Both the position numbers and the translations under genes were made by a program. Positions 7,561 to 18,718 of a DNA stretch of 32,369 nucleotides are shown piece by piece. The notes beneath the pieces were generated by a model. The model was given only the letters and a program-made list of their open reading frames with translations, ran no database searches and was not told where the DNA came from. The DNA comes from Planctomycetota bacterium (lineage in GTDB: Bacteria; Planctomycetota; UBA8108; UBA1146), in the NCBI GenBank assembly GCA_013911165.1, contig JACETR010000030.1:1-32369 (forward strand). The letters run 5' to 3'. Every line of letters starts with the position of its first letter. The first letter of the stretch is position 1.

Positions 7561-8829
7561 CTAGTCAGAATTAATGGTTGGGGTGATGATTTTCCTCGTC
7601 CGCGGACGAAGAAACCCCGCTCTTCCCCGGATAACATTGGAAATCGACTTCTTCCAGGATCGATCCTTGACCGTACTGATGAGGCGATCCCCTGCCATCC
7701 GCGCTCCTGCAATATTTCTGGAAACGGGACCGACTTCCAGTTCGGCAAGAGGACCGGAAACTCTCACTCTTTGATGCCACCTCAAAGAGGGATCCACAAT
7801 GGGAAAGCCGCACTCTGCACAGGGGAGGCCTGCGTAATTGACCAGCTCATCGACCATCTTCCCCCCCGGACGAACCGGAGAAAATCCAGTCGCCAGAAGA
7901 ACCCGATCCGCTTCGACTATCCGTCCATCCTGAAACTGAATCCCCAGCATCTCATCGCTGGAATAGATCCCTTCAATATTCTGTTGATCCCAGATGACCG
8001 TTTCATTCTTGAGAGCACGACGAAGTGCGTGCGAAACATCCGGAGGAATCGATCCTCGATGGCGTGCCTCAGTGATAATTTCCCGCCGTCTTGATGTTTG
8101 ACGCTGGCGGTCAAAGTCGACCCGAACCCGCGGGCCCAGCCATCCGGGATCACTGTCGAACTGATGGATCCGAAAACCGTGACGAGTCACCAAACGGGGT
8201 CGGTGCCCTTCCGAGGCCAGCCTCAGGGCCACCTGCACCGCTGAAATCCCCCCGCCAATTACTGCCACTCTTTCTCCCTGGCTGGTCGGCCAACCCCGAA
8301 AATCCGGCTCGAATATATGCTGCACCCGTGAATGACTCCGGGGTGCCCATTCGGGCCAACTGGGCTGTTCACTGGTACCGATGGCGAGGATCACATTTTG
8401 CGCCTCCACCCATCCCCCTCTGGCCAGCTTCACCTGGACACCAGATCGAAGCGGCTTGGTGAGGATCACCCGATCGCTTCGGTGAAGAGCATCGAGTCCC
8501 AGAGATCGAATCAACTGATCTGAATGTTGATTGAAGAGCGACAGGGCTGGCCTCCCATAGGGCTCCGCAAAACCGTTTCCTCGCGAGTTCCAGTTTTTGC
8601 CTGCGAAGTGCTGAAGAGAAGCGTGATGAACGTCGAGGTGATGCACTGCCGGAGATCGCAGAAAACGCATACCGGTCACATCGGTACAGGAACGCCAGCG
8701 CTCGAGGAGGGTTTCTGCAGGATCTACAATCAACAAGTGGTCCGGTTGAACCTTGCCCTCCAACAACAGCCGGGCTGCCAGATGAACACCATGTATTCCA
8801 CCGCCAATGATCAACCATTCCGGGTTCAT
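7561..8829 (-). CDS. FAD/NAD(P)-binding oxidoreductase, flavin-monooxygenase-like
   Basis: A 422-residue two-Rossmann flavoprotein. An N-terminal FAD motif GGGIHG (9-14), a second nucleotide motif GGGISA (192-197) and LLATGFSP near residue 330 resemble class B flavin monooxygenases and the SidA/lysine-N-oxygenase or HpyO-like groups. The reaction and substrate cannot be named. Its ATG overlaps the stop of the upstream cobW gene (ATGA), and there is only a weak ribosome site, so it is translationally coupled and presumably shares the Fur/Zur-controlled promoter. An N-hydroxylase making a metal-binding compound is one idea, but no synthetase genes are in view. The gene ends seven bases from the end of the convergent merC-like gene, with no clear terminator between. 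Confidence 0.75.
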   Translation of the reverse strand: MNPEWLIIGGGIHGVHLAARLLLEGKVQPDHLLIVDPAETLLERWRSCTDVTGMRFLRSPAVHHLDVHHASLQHFAGKNWNSRGNGFAEPYGRPALSLFNQHSDQLIRSLGLDALHRSDRVILTKPLRSGVQVKLARGGWVEAQNVILAIGTSEQPSWPEWAPRSHSRVQHIFEPDFRGWPTSQGERVAVIGGGISAVQVALRLASEGHRPRLVTRHGFRIHQFDSDPGWLGPRVRVDFDRQRQTSRRREIITEARHRGSIPPDVSHALRRALKNETVIWDQQNIEGIYSSDEMLGIQFQDGRIVEADRVLLATGFSPVRPGGKMVDELVNYAGLPCAECGFPIVDPSLRWHQRVRVSGPLAELEVGPVSRNIAGARMAGDRLISTVKDRSWKKSISNVIRGRAGFLRPRTRKIITPTINSD

Positions 8830-10049
8830 GTGTTGTCGAGCTTCAGTTCCGGGAATGGATTTTTCAAATGGACCCAGGACTTGCTGTTCTGGTCGCGGGT
8901 GATCTCATCGAGAAGACACTCATCCAATCGGGAGCGGATCCCGCTTTCATCCAGATTCTGGCCGATGAAGACCAGTTGTTGGGTGCGGTCGCCATATCGA
9001 TAATGCCAGCCTTCTTTTTGATCAGGCCGGTCTCCTTCTTCGTGGGGCCAATGCTCGGGGGGGATCGCCGCCCACCAATTTCCTTCTGCCTCCACATTGC
9101 TCACGCCCCCGGCCTGAGACCAGGTGTAGGCAACACTGGGATCAGCGGCGACCCAGAAATAGCCCTTTGATCGAACGACGCCCTTCCAGTTTTCCTCGGT
9201 GTGAAAGAAATCCCACAGTTTGTCGGCGTCGAAGGGGTTGGAGTTGCGATAGCAGAAGCTGGTGATCCCGTACTCTTCCGTCTCCGGAGTGTGTTCCCCC
9301 TGAAGTTCCCTGATCCAGCCTGCGGATTCTGTGGCAGCGTCGTAATCAAACAGTTGGGTGTCGAGAACCCGGGAAATTGGAACTCGCCCCCGTGTGGTTC
9401 GAATGATCTGTGCACCCCGATTCAGGGCCTTGAGAATTCCCTCAACCTCGGCCGCCACTTCTTCACTGACCAGATCGCATTTGTTGAGCAGGATCACGTT
9501 GGCAAACTCAATCTGATCAATCAGCAGATCGGTAACCGTGCGCTCATCTTCTTCTCCAAGGGATTCCCCACGATCCTGGAGGGAGTCCCCCTTCTGGTAG
9601 TCCTTCAGAAAGTTGGCGGCATCGACGACTGTCACCATGGTGTCGAGGCGGGATACCTGACCAAGGCTGACCCCCTCTTCATCCTCAAAGGTGAAAGTCT
9701 GGGCCACGGGGATTGGTTCCGATATTCCGGTCGACTCGATCAGGAGATAGTCAAAGCGGTTCTCCTGGGCCATGCGCGAAACTTCGGCGAGAAGATCATC
9801 TCTCAAGGTGCAGCAGATACAGCCATTCGACATTTCGACCAACTGCTCTTCGGTACGCGAAAGCTCCGCGCCCCCTTTTTCAACGAGGGCGGCATCGATG
9901 TTGACTTCACTCATGTCGTTGACGATGACCGCGACCCTTCGCCCCTCACGGTTGTTGAGGATCTGATTGAGAAGGGTGGTTTTTCCTGCACCCAAAAATC
10001 CGGAAAGCACCGTGACTGGCAAGCGTGAATCGAGAGTGTTGGATTCCAT
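8826..10049 (-). CDS. CobW/COG0523 GTPase, zinc-metallochaperone type (YciC/ZigA-like)
   Basis: A 407-residue G3E GTPase. Walker [10 protein letters not shown] (17-25), the metal-binding GCICC motif (C77, C79, C80), an ESTGISEP switch segment and LLNKCDLV guanine-recognition motif are all present. The C-terminal CobW_C domain carries [13 protein letters not shown]. This pattern fits the COG0523 zinc-starvation chaperones (YciC, ZigA, ZNG1) that deliver zinc to client enzymes when zinc is scarce. The start is set at 10049, where AGAGAAG precedes the ATG; the longer frame to 10163 would begin inside the operator and adds 38 residues unlike any CobW. A Fur/Zur-type box lies about 100 bases upstream. 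It is the first gene of an operon with the FAD oxidoreductase. Confidence 0.9.
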   Translation of the reverse strand: MESNTLDSRLPVTVLSGFLGAGKTTLLNQILNNREGRRVAVIVNDMSEVNIDAALVEKGGAELSRTEEQLVEMSNGCICCTLRDDLLAEVSRMAQENRFDYLLIESTGISEPIPVAQTFTFEDEEGVSLGQVSRLDTMVTVVDAANFLKDYQKGDSLQDRGESLGEEDERTVTDLLIDQIEFANVILLNKCDLVSEEVAAEVEGILKALNRGAQIIRTTRGRVPISRVLDTQLFDYDAATESAGWIRELQGEHTPETEEYGITSFCYRNSNPFDADKLWDFFHTEENWKGVVRSKGYFWVAADPSVAYTWSQAGGVSNVEAEGNWWAAIPPEHWPHEEGDRPDQKEGWHYRYGDRTQQLVFIGQNLDESGIRSRLDECLLDEITRDQNSKSWVHLKNPFPELKLDNT

Positions 10050-10150
10050 TGGGAATTCTTCTCTTTCCTGAATACAGCGTTCCTTAGCAATTTCAGAGGT
10101 TTTGCGGCTGAAACCCCGCCTGGGAGCAAAAGTTCCAACAAACACATAAG

Positions 10151-10170
10151 AAATGATAATCATTTATCAT
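10151..10170. promoter_or_regulatory. second Fur/Zur-type operator, upstream of cobW-like gene
   Basis: AATGATAATCATTTATCATT has 8-bp perfect arms (AATGATAA / TTATCATT) around a 4-base centre. It shares TGATAAT-C-x-x-TTATCA with the site at 2887-2904. It lies about 100 bases before the leftward cobW-like gene and is the only such box on that side. Control by the Fur-family protein encoded in the facing operon is inferred. A clear -35/-10 pair was not found around it, although TATCAT within the box could serve as -10 on the minus strand. Confidence 0.65.
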
Positions 10171-10379
10171 TCAGCGGCGAGGAAATGCTTTTGGGGTGGG
10201 CTGAAGGCGCGGGTGGTTTGGTTGTCTGGAGCGGGGGATCAGTCCCCTTAAATACAGGGTCAGGAGGAAGATATGCAGCAATCCCGAACACGAATCAGGT
10301 GATCGAAACCTGGGGCTTGAGGACTCAGGATCTCAGGATCTCAGGATCTCAGGGAGCCGGAATGTCAGATGGCTGGGAT
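10171..10379. other. gene-free spacer with short hairpin
   Basis: No coding frame is convincing between the cobW operator and the tRNA gene. A small hairpin GGGGA-TCAG-TCCCC lies at 10234-10247 without a T-run. The only other feature is the tandem CTCAGGAT repeat listed separately. Confidence 0.5.
10324..10353. repeat. short tandem repeat, CTCAGGAT x3.75
   Basis: Three exact copies of CTCAGGAT (10324-10331, 10332-10339, 10340-10347) and a partial fourth lie 27 bases beyond the 3' end of the minus-strand tRNA gene. Copy number could vary by slippage. No function is evident. Confidence 0.85.
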
Positions 10380-10471
<92 letters not shown>

Positions 10472-10787
10472 GCACTCGATCAGCTGATATGACGGGGAGT
10501 CACCCTCATGACCCCAACATGTGGGGTCCCCAGCAGCTCAGGAATACCAATCCTGAACGATTGCAGGGTGTCGTCGTCAACTCTCATGATGAGTGGCCCT
10601 GATCGTGTCTTATTCGATACAGAGCGTTTTGTACATGACAGATTTCGTATGTTACTCAACGTCTACGCTGTTCACAAGTAAACCTCTCTTGAGAGGTCCT
10701 TGCATCCCACGCATCCGGTTCGGTACTCTCCTTGTCGCTCTCCTGTTGAACCCCAAATAATTCCCGATCTGGAATGAAGGATATTCG
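10472..10787. promoter_or_regulatory. tRNA-Ser / dnaA divergent intergenic region
   Basis: This 316-base gap must hold the promoters of both the leftward tRNA gene and rightward dnaA. I see no gene. Two dyads stand out: GACCCCA-acatg-TGGGGTC (10510-10528) and ACCTCTC-tt-GAGAGGT (10682-10697). No exact DnaA box (TTWTNCACA) is visible here, so the origin is more likely on the other side of dnaA. No -35/-10 pair is good enough to assign. Confidence 0.5.
10682..10697. promoter_or_regulatory. inverted repeat in the dnaA leader
   Basis: ACCTCTC-TT-GAGAGGT has perfect 7-bp arms with a 2-base centre, about 90 bases before the dnaA start. The tight spacing suits a dimeric repressor site rather than an RNA hairpin. 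The binding protein is unknown. Confidence 0.4.
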
Positions 10788-12137
10788 ATGGTCTCTCCCG
10801 CCGCCGACAAGTCATACGAGGTTCAATTCCTCGACCTGTTGAAGCGGGAAATCCCGGAGGCGGAACAATCTGTCTGGTTGGAGGGCGTGCACCTGGAATC
10901 CACCGGGGAACATGTCCACGTCATCGCCCCCAGCGAACCGCAAATGGAAGTCCTGCGCAGCCGTTGGGAGACCTCCATGCGCTCGATCCTTGAGGAGATT
11001 CTCCCGGGGAAAAAGATCGGGTTTGCCTGTCGGAAAGAGACGCCCCCACCTTCAGAAGCACCGGGGCTGGCGGTCCGAAAGTCGATGTCAAAAGCGGCTC
11101 TCACAATCGCTGAGGCAGAGGGCGTCCGACTTCGTTCCGGATTCACCTTTGACGCCTTCACTTCGGGTCCTTCAAACCATCTCGCACAGGCCGCCGCGTT
11201 GGCTGTGGCAGAAAACCCGGGGCAAGCCTACAACCCCTACTTCATTCATGGTTCGGTCGGACTTGGGAAAACCCATCTCCTTCATGCCATTGGCCATCAG
11301 CTTTTGGATCAGGGGTACCGAAATATCATCGTGACCTCCTGTGCCTCATTCACCAATGAATTCATCGCGGCATTAACCGCCCAAAAGATTGACCTGTTCC
11401 GCCAGCGTTACCGCAATGCGGATGCCCTGTTGATCGACGATGTGCAGTTTTTATCTGAGAAAGAGCGTACTCAGGAAGAATTCTTCCACACCTTCAATGA
11501 TATCTATAACCGTGAAAAACAGATCGTTTTAACTTCTGATGCTCCACCCAAAGACATTCAGGGAATCTCTGATCGCCTGCGATCCCGCTTCAGGCTTGGG
11601 TTGGTGGTGCAACTGGAAACGCCTGATCTTGAAACACGTGTTTCGATCCTGGAACAAAAGCTGCACCAACGGGAACTGATGTTGGAAGTGGATGTGGTGG
11701 AACAGATTGCCAGTCGCATCAAGGACAACGTTCGTGAGCTTGAAGGTGCGGTTTTGCGCATCGAAAGTATGGTTCGCCATGAGGGGATCGAAGCGAATCC
11801 TGAGAATGTACAGATGGCATTGAATGAAATTTTTGGACAGGAAAATCGACGTATCGACCTGAGTACCATTGAGAATAAAGTTTGTGAATATTACTCGGTC
11901 ACCACAGAGCAGCTTCGCTCTTCGCGCAGAACCCGCTCGATCGTTCTCCCGCGTCAGGTCTCGATGTACCTGAGTCGTCGGTTGACAGATTGCTCTCTGG
12001 GAGAGATTGGCCACCACTTCGGAGGCCGTGACCACACCACCGTCATGCACTCTATCGAAAAGATCCGGGGAGGCCTTCCATCGGATTCAACTTTGCGACG
12101 TGACCTGGAATCTCTGGAGAGCTCCCTCCTCGGGTGA
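10788..12137 (+). CDS. dnaA: chromosomal replication initiator DnaA
   Basis: The 449-residue AAA+ initiator that binds DnaA boxes and opens oriC. Domain I occupies about residues 8-80, a short linker follows, and domain III begins near FTFDAF. Walker A is GSVGLGKT (155-162), Walker B LLIDDVQF (D217, D218), and arginine-finger and sensor regions follow. Domain IV ends with the DNA-binding helix-turn-helix containing FGGRDHTTVMHS. Length is normal for the family. ATG at 10788 is preceded by AAGGATATT. The gene is followed by a non-coding stretch of about 720 bp with DnaA boxes and then dnaN, the classic arrangement around a bacterial origin. Confidence 0.98.
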   Translation: MVSPAADKSYEVQFLDLLKREIPEAEQSVWLEGVHLESTGEHVHVIAPSEPQMEVLRSRWETSMRSILEEILPGKKIGFACRKETPPPSEAPGLAVRKSMSKAALTIAEAEGVRLRSGFTFDAFTSGPSNHLAQAAALAVAENPGQAYNPYFIHGSVGLGKTHLLHAIGHQLLDQGYRNIIVTSCASFTNEFIAALTAQKIDLFRQRYRNADALLIDDVQFLSEKERTQEEFFHTFNDIYNREKQIVLTSDAPPKDIQGISDRLRSRFRLGLVVQLETPDLETRVSILEQKLHQRELMLEVDVVEQIASRIKDNVRELEGAVLRIESMVRHEGIEANPENVQMALNEIFGQENRRIDLSTIENKVCEYYSVTTEQLRSSRRTRSIVLPRQVSMYLSRRLTDCSLGEIGHHFGGRDHTTVMHSIEKIRGGLPSDSTLRRDLESLESSLLG

Positions 12138-12278
12138 CAAATAGTGTTGTTTCCCTGCGGTATCATCTGGTCGCCCCAGCAGCGTATTCATACCGCCAAA
12201 CACCTCTTCAACCTCTCCACGTTCAAAAAGCAATGCTCGCTGAAGATCACAACTCCTCCCTGATCGCTGAAAGCAACC

Positions 12279-12287
12279 TGTGGAAAA
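12279..12287 (-). other. DnaA box
   Basis: TGTGGAAAA, the reverse complement of TTTTCCACA, fits the TTWTNCACA consensus exactly. It is the most dnaA-proximal of the three exact boxes in the gap. Confidence 0.6.
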
Positions 12288-12414
12288 CCCGATCACAGAT
12301 GGAGGAGGAGATCATCGACAACAGGGGAAGAAATTCAGGGAACGCTGCCCTGGGAATCAAGGGATGTGGATTTCCTGACTGTTCCTTTCCCTCTCCACAC
12401 CGGAAGAAAACCCC

Positions 12415-12423
12415 TTTTCCACA
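12415..12423 (+). other. DnaA box
   Basis: TTTTCCACA fits the TTWTNCACA consensus exactly and lies just before an AT-rich tract (about 12441-12470). Confidence 0.65.
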
Positions 12424-12489
12424 ACGAGGAGAGATTTAGAAACCCCATAAAACCTTATAAATAAACATCTTACGTTCACACAGGGGGAG

Positions 12490-12498
12490 TTATCCACA
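12490..12498 (+). other. DnaA box (perfect consensus)
   Basis: TTATCCACA is the canonical high-affinity DnaA box. It is flanked by AT-rich DNA on both sides within about 60 bases, a reasonable place for origin unwinding. Confidence 0.8.
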
Positions 12499-12856
12499 CT
12501 CACAAAGGGGTAGATGAGCGAGACCAAGAAATTTTCTATCAATAACAATTAATTACTCTCCAGGAGGATCGGTTTTTTGTTTTTCAACAGGCTTTCTAAG
12601 TTGTTTGTTTACAGGGGTTTATACAGGCCCAATTCTAAGTGTATCTGATTGCCTGCAGGTCTTGGCTGACCTAGAATACGCCATGTCTGCGAGGAGGCAC
12701 GTAGACAGGCCTGGATTGTTTTCTTTTAAATCCTGCGACCCTGTTCTCGTATGTCGGTCTCCAAAGGCTCATAAAGGGGTTTCCTGTCTTCAGAAACGAT
12801 TTGTTTCAGAAATGAACCCCATTTGTATCAACCGAAGCATTGAGGAAGAGGCAAGC

Positions 12857-14002
12857 ATGAAGTTTCAGTGCCATACCCGTGATTTTCTGGAGGCCGTGGG
12901 TCTTGTTTCAGGAGTTGTTCCTGCCAACCCTACGCGCCCGGTATTGCAATCTGCTCTTCTGATTGCTGATCAAAAAGGGCTGCAAGTTGTCGGAACCGAT
13001 CTGGAAGTGGGTCTTCAGGCACAAGTCGATGAAGTCATGGTTGAGAAAGAGGGGTCATGCCTGGTTCCCTGTGCACGACTCGTCAAGATTCTTCGCGAGC
13101 TTCAAGGTTCTGATCTTTGTGTTGAGCAGGACGAGACAGGTCAGATCTGTATCGATTCCGGTAGCGCCAACTTCAAGATTCCTGCAGGTCCTGTTGATGA
13201 GTATCCCACAGTCAGTTTTTCCAATGAAGGTCCTGCATTCCAGGTCAACCGTGAAGACCTGATTCGCAACTTCCAGAGAGTCAGTGTGGCTTCTGCAAAA
13301 GATGCCACCCGCTTCAACATGCACAGTGTCTTGTTGGAGGGAAAAGGTGAAGAGTTGAGCATCGTCGGAACCGATGGAAAAAGGATGGCGATGAGTGCCA
13401 TGCCCGCAGCGGCCGGCAATGATTCAGGAATGCCGGAAGGGCAATTCATCCTTCCCCTGAAGGCAGTCGATCTGCTTTCCAGGATCCTGACTTCAGAAGA
13501 TGAGGAGAATGTCACGCTTCGCCTGGATGCCAATGAAGCGACCTACATCTCCGACACCGTTTGTCTTTCCTGTCGTCTGGTCGAGGGTCGATTCCCCGAG
13601 TACGAGAGAGCGATTCCCCAGGACCTGGAGAATGTCTATCGCATCAACAGTGAAGAGTTGTTGGTTGCTCTCAAGCAGTGCGCCTTGATGACCACCAAAG
13701 AGCGCAACTCTGTGCGTTTCTCATTTGGTGAAACAGAAGCCACCCTCTTTGGGCATGCCAGCAATGTGGGTGAATCCAGGATTCAGTTCCCCGTGGAGAA
13801 GGTATCTGGGGAAGAAGGTGATTTTGCGGTTCACTTCAACCCTGTTTATCTGATCGACCTGCTGCGTGTGATCGATTCAAAACAGGTCGAATGTGGCTTC
13901 CGTGACGGCAAGACTGCCGGGCTCTTCAGTATTCCCGATCACCCGGAGGCGTATCGCCATATCGTCATGCCTCTCGTGATCAATGAGATGCAGGAAGCTT
14001 GA
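12857..14002 (+). CDS. dnaN: DNA polymerase III beta sliding clamp
   Basis: A 381-residue sliding clamp. Three repeated clamp folds are recognisable: MKFQCHTRDFLEAVGLVSGV at the start, the middle domain with DGKRMAMSAM, and the third domain with LVEGRFPEYERAIP, ending in the family-typical HIVMPLVI that forms part of the client-binding pocket. The open frame extends 84 codons upstream to 12605. That extension runs through the AT-rich origin, has no clamp homology and lacks a ribosome site, whereas ATG at 12857 follows GAGGAAGAGG. The stop overlaps the TTG start of the next gene, so the clamp and the DUF721 protein are translated together. Confidence 0.97.
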   Translation: MKFQCHTRDFLEAVGLVSGVVPANPTRPVLQSALLIADQKGLQVVGTDLEVGLQAQVDEVMVEKEGSCLVPCARLVKILRELQGSDLCVEQDETGQICIDSGSANFKIPAGPVDEYPTVSFSNEGPAFQVNREDLIRNFQRVSVASAKDATRFNMHSVLLEGKGEELSIVGTDGKRMAMSAMPAAAGNDSGMPEGQFILPLKAVDLLSRILTSEDEENVTLRLDANEATYISDTVCLSCRLVEGRFPEYERAIPQDLENVYRINSEELLVALKQCALMTTKERNSVRFSFGETEATLFGHASNVGESRIQFPVEKVSGEEGDFAVHFNPVYLIDLLRVIDSKQVECGFRDGKTAGLFSIPDHPEAYRHIVMPLVINEMQEA

Positions 14003-14391
14003 CCAACCCTGCTGACGAAAAAGTCAGTTACCTCGAATTGGAATTAGAAAAAAAACGTATCGCCAGGGAGCAGGCCAGTCTCCGTCCCCTGTCCGGTGCG
14101 ATTGAGAAATTGATCAAACGGTTGGTTCCAACCCACAGCCGGGACGCCGTCGATGGTCTTCAGAGTGTGAGGAAACTCTGGGCGGAAGTGGTGGGCAAAG
14201 GAATAGCCAAGCACACCCTTCCCGTTCGCTGGAAAGAAGGGAAGTTGACGGTCAACGTCGACTCTACTCCTCTAGCTACAGAACTGAAGACTTTTGCTGA
14301 GAGGACTATTATCGAGAACCTCCGGAAAGAGGGGCTCGAGCGGATTCATTCGATTCATTTTCAGAATGGTCCGAGTGATCTCAACCAGTGA
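13999..14391 (+). CDS. dciA: DciA-like DUF721 protein (replicative helicase operator)
   Basis: A 130-residue DUF721 protein. The conserved part is LWAEVVGKGIAKHTLPVRWK followed by GKLTVNVDSTPLATELKTF, the fold that in DciA loads the DnaB helicase at the origin. The N-terminal ~40 residues are charged and helical. It starts with TTG overlapping the dnaN stop (TTGA), which ties its expression to the clamp. It sits where recF normally lies in dnaA-dnaN-recF-gyrB clusters. The family assignment is firm; the helicase-loading role comes from work on DciA in other bacteria. Confidence 0.85.
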   Translation: MTNPADEKVSYLELELEKKRIAREQASLRPLSGAIEKLIKRLVPTHSRDAVDGLQSVRKLWAEVVGKGIAKHTLPVRWKEGKLTVNVDSTPLATELKTFAERTIIENLRKEGLERIHSIHFQNGPSDLNQ

Positions 14392-14422
14392 ACTCAAAAA
14401 ATGAAGCGAAACTTCCCCATGA

Positions 14423-16867
<2,445 letters not shown>

Positions 16868-16877
16868 GAGTACTGGA

Positions 16878-17717
16878 ATGGCACGTCTTCGCATCGATCA
16901 ACTGCAGCGCTGGAAAGCCAAGGGCACCCCATGGGTGTGCCTGACAGCCTACGACGCCCCCACCGCCAGAATCCTGGAGGGTGCGGGTGTGCCGATGATT
17001 CTCGTTGGCGACTCGGTGGGAAATGCGGTTCTGGGTTACGACAGCACGGTGCCGGTGACTCTTGAGGACATGATTCATCACAGTGCGGCTGTCCGTCGTG
17101 GTGCCGTAGAAACCTTCGTAGTGGCAGACATGCCCTTTTTGACGGCTCAGATCAACGATGATGAGGCGATCCGAAATGCGGGACGCCTTGTTCAACAGGG
17201 TGGTGCCGACGCCGTCAAGATCGAGGGTGGTGGCTGTCGCGCGGAAACGATTCGCAGAATCGCGGAAGCGGGGATACCGGTAATGGGTCATCTGGGTCTC
17301 ACTCCCCAGAATGCGACCCAGCTCGGTGGGTATCGGGTTCAGGGGAACTCCCCCGAGTCTGCACAGCAGATTCTGGATGATGCCATCGCTCTGGAGAAAG
17401 CGGGTGCTTTCGCACTGGTTCTCGAGTGTGTCCCTTCATCTCTGGCAGAAAAAATCAGCTCCAGTCTGAAGATACCGGTGATCGGCATCGGTGCGGGTCG
17501 CAATGTCGATGCACAGGTGCTCGTGTTCCATGATCTGGTCGGTCTCTCAGGCGAGTTCAAGCCCCGATTTGTGCGTCGCTATGCCCAGGGTGAACAGCTG
17601 TTTCAGTCGGCGGTGAAGTCTTTCATCGATGATGTCTCTTCGGGAAGTTTTCCTGCGGACAGTGAAACCTTCCTCGACCGCGACGGCGAAAACTCCGAAA
17701 TGACCCCGGAGGTTTGA
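16878..17717 (+). CDS. panB: 3-methyl-2-oxobutanoate hydroxymethyltransferase
   Basis: Ketopantoate hydroxymethyltransferase, 279 residues, the first step from 2-oxoisovalerate to pantothenate using methylene-tetrahydrofolate. Family signatures are clear: CLTAYDAPTAR, LVGDSVGNAVLGYDST (Mg2+-binding Asp), VTLEDMIHHSAAVRRG, VVADMPFLTAQ, DAVKIEGG, MGHLGLTPQ, the catalytic-Glu segment LVLECVPS, and IGIGAGRNVDAQVLVFHDL. Start ATG at 16878 follows TAGGAG; a longer frame to 16806 would overlap gyrB. It lies ten bases after gyrB and its stop lies six bases before panE, so the two enzymes of ketopantoate synthesis and reduction form a unit within the gyrase cluster. Confidence 0.96.
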   Translation: MARLRIDQLQRWKAKGTPWVCLTAYDAPTARILEGAGVPMILVGDSVGNAVLGYDSTVPVTLEDMIHHSAAVRRGAVETFVVADMPFLTAQINDDEAIRNAGRLVQQGGADAVKIEGGGCRAETIRRIAEAGIPVMGHLGLTPQNATQLGGYRVQGNSPESAQQILDDAIALEKAGAFALVLECVPSSLAEKISSSLKIPVIGIGAGRNVDAQVLVFHDLVGLSGEFKPRFVRRYAQGEQLFQSAVKSFIDDVSSGSFPADSETFLDRDGENSEMTPEV

Positions 17718-17722
17718 GCGAG

Positions 17723-18715
17723 ATGATGAATTCGATTCACCCCCTTCCCACGGACTCTCTGGTACTCGAAGGCCCTGTGGGGGTCGTCGGCGCAGGATCT
17801 GTCGGTGGATGGTTGGCGGCAAAGATGCAGCAGGCGGGTTGGCCTGTCACGCTTTTGCGAAAACCGGGTGGGCTTGAATCTGGGGAAGAAACTACGAAAA
17901 AGATTCACGTTAACGGGGAAGCAACCGGAGATTTCTCCACAGAGGTTCCCTGTATCGAAATTGACCAGGACGGGCCCGTTTTCCGCTGGCTTTTCATCAC
18001 TGTTAAAGCGGGTGATTTGCAGGCGGTGGCGAAACAGATCCAGGGTCGTATCGATGCGAAGACGACACTGGTCTTTCCCGGGAATGGCCTCGATTTGTGG
18101 TCCCACTTTGAAGGGTGCGGCACAGATCGGTTCCTGATCGCGGCAACGACCTATGGTTTGTACCGGGAAAACCCCGGTGAAATCAGTGTTCGCGGAGCTG
18201 GTGGCGAGATCACTGTAGCTCCCGTCGGGAGATTCGATGAAGGCCCGTTTCTGACCAAACAACTGACCGATGCCATCACTTCTCTGGGGCTGACTGCGGT
18301 GACCGCCGATGATGGTCCTGAAGTGGTTTGGAAGAAGAGCATTCTCAGTGCGGGTCTTAACCCGGTGTGTGCCTTGCTTGGAATAGAAAACGGACAACTC
18401 CCTGGCAGTACAGGGTTTTTGTTGGCCAACGCCGCCAGCGAAGAGGCTCGCAGTGTGGCCATTGCCGAAGGGTTTGATCTTCCACACGTGAAGGTCGATC
18501 GAGCACTTGTTGAACTGTGTGAAAAGACAGCAACCAACCGCTGCTCCATGTTGCAGGATCTCGATTCCGGCATGGGCACAGAGGTCGATGCGATCAATGG
18601 AGCCATCGTCCGCAGGGGGCAGGAATTGAAAATACCGACCCCTGCCAACCGCCTGCTCCTTGAACTGGTTTCGGGGTTAACCACAAAAACCCCCTTGAAA
18701 ATGACAGCGAACTAA
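17723..18715 (+). CDS. panE: 2-dehydropantoate 2-reductase
   Basis: NADPH-dependent ketopantoate reductase, 330 residues, making pantoate from the PanB product. The N-terminal Rossmann motif GVVGAGSVGGWLAAKM, the FITVKAGDL and FPGNGLDLW segments, the catalytic-lysine stretch KKSILSAGLNPVCALLG and the C-terminal SMLQDLDSGMGTEVDAINGA are diagnostic of PanE/ApbA. A TTG at 17714 overlaps the panB stop, but GGAGG at 17708-17712 is correctly spaced for ATG 17723 rather than for the TTG, so the later start is used. It is followed by a palindromic gap and then gyrA. Confidence 0.92.
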   Translation: MMNSIHPLPTDSLVLEGPVGVVGAGSVGGWLAAKMQQAGWPVTLLRKPGGLESGEETTKKIHVNGEATGDFSTEVPCIEIDQDGPVFRWLFITVKAGDLQAVAKQIQGRIDAKTTLVFPGNGLDLWSHFEGCGTDRFLIAATTYGLYRENPGEISVRGAGGEITVAPVGRFDEGPFLTKQLTDAITSLGLTAVTADDGPEVVWKKSILSAGLNPVCALLGIENGQLPGSTGFLLANAASEEARSVAIAEGFDLPHVKVDRALVELCEKTATNRCSMLQDLDSGMGTEVDAINGAIVRRGQELKIPTPANRLLLELVSGLTTKTPLKMTAN

Positions 18716-18718
18716 CCT

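Larger units (their letters stand above)
12138..12856. other. probable chromosomal origin of replication (oriC)
   Basis: Gap of 719 bases between dnaA and dnaN with no convincing gene. It contains three exact matches to TTWTNCACA: TGTGGAAAA at 12279-12287 (minus-strand box), TTTTCCACA at 12415-12423 and TTATCCACA at 12490-12498. A near match TGTGGATTT lies at 12365-12373. AT-rich tracts follow and interleave (about 12441-12470 and 12530-12612), suitable as an unwinding element. Position between dnaA and dnaN is typical for oriC. The region must also carry the dnaN promoter. Confidence 0.75.

Noticed and set aside
10050..10163. 39-codon upstream extension of the cobW-like gene
   Set aside because: It begins inside the Fur/Zur dyad, has no CobW similarity, and a good ribosome site precedes 10049.
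10324..10353. Possible CRISPR array
   Set aside because: Units are only 8 bases, directly adjacent with no spacers, and no cas genes are near.
10510..10528. Terminator GACCCCA-acatg-TGGGGTC
   Set aside because: The stem is perfect but no T-run follows on either strand, and it lies upstream of both flanking genes.
12605..12856. 84-codon upstream extension of dnaN
   Set aside because: Runs through the AT-rich origin, has no clamp homology and lacks a ribosome site; the clamp fold begins at the ATG 12857.
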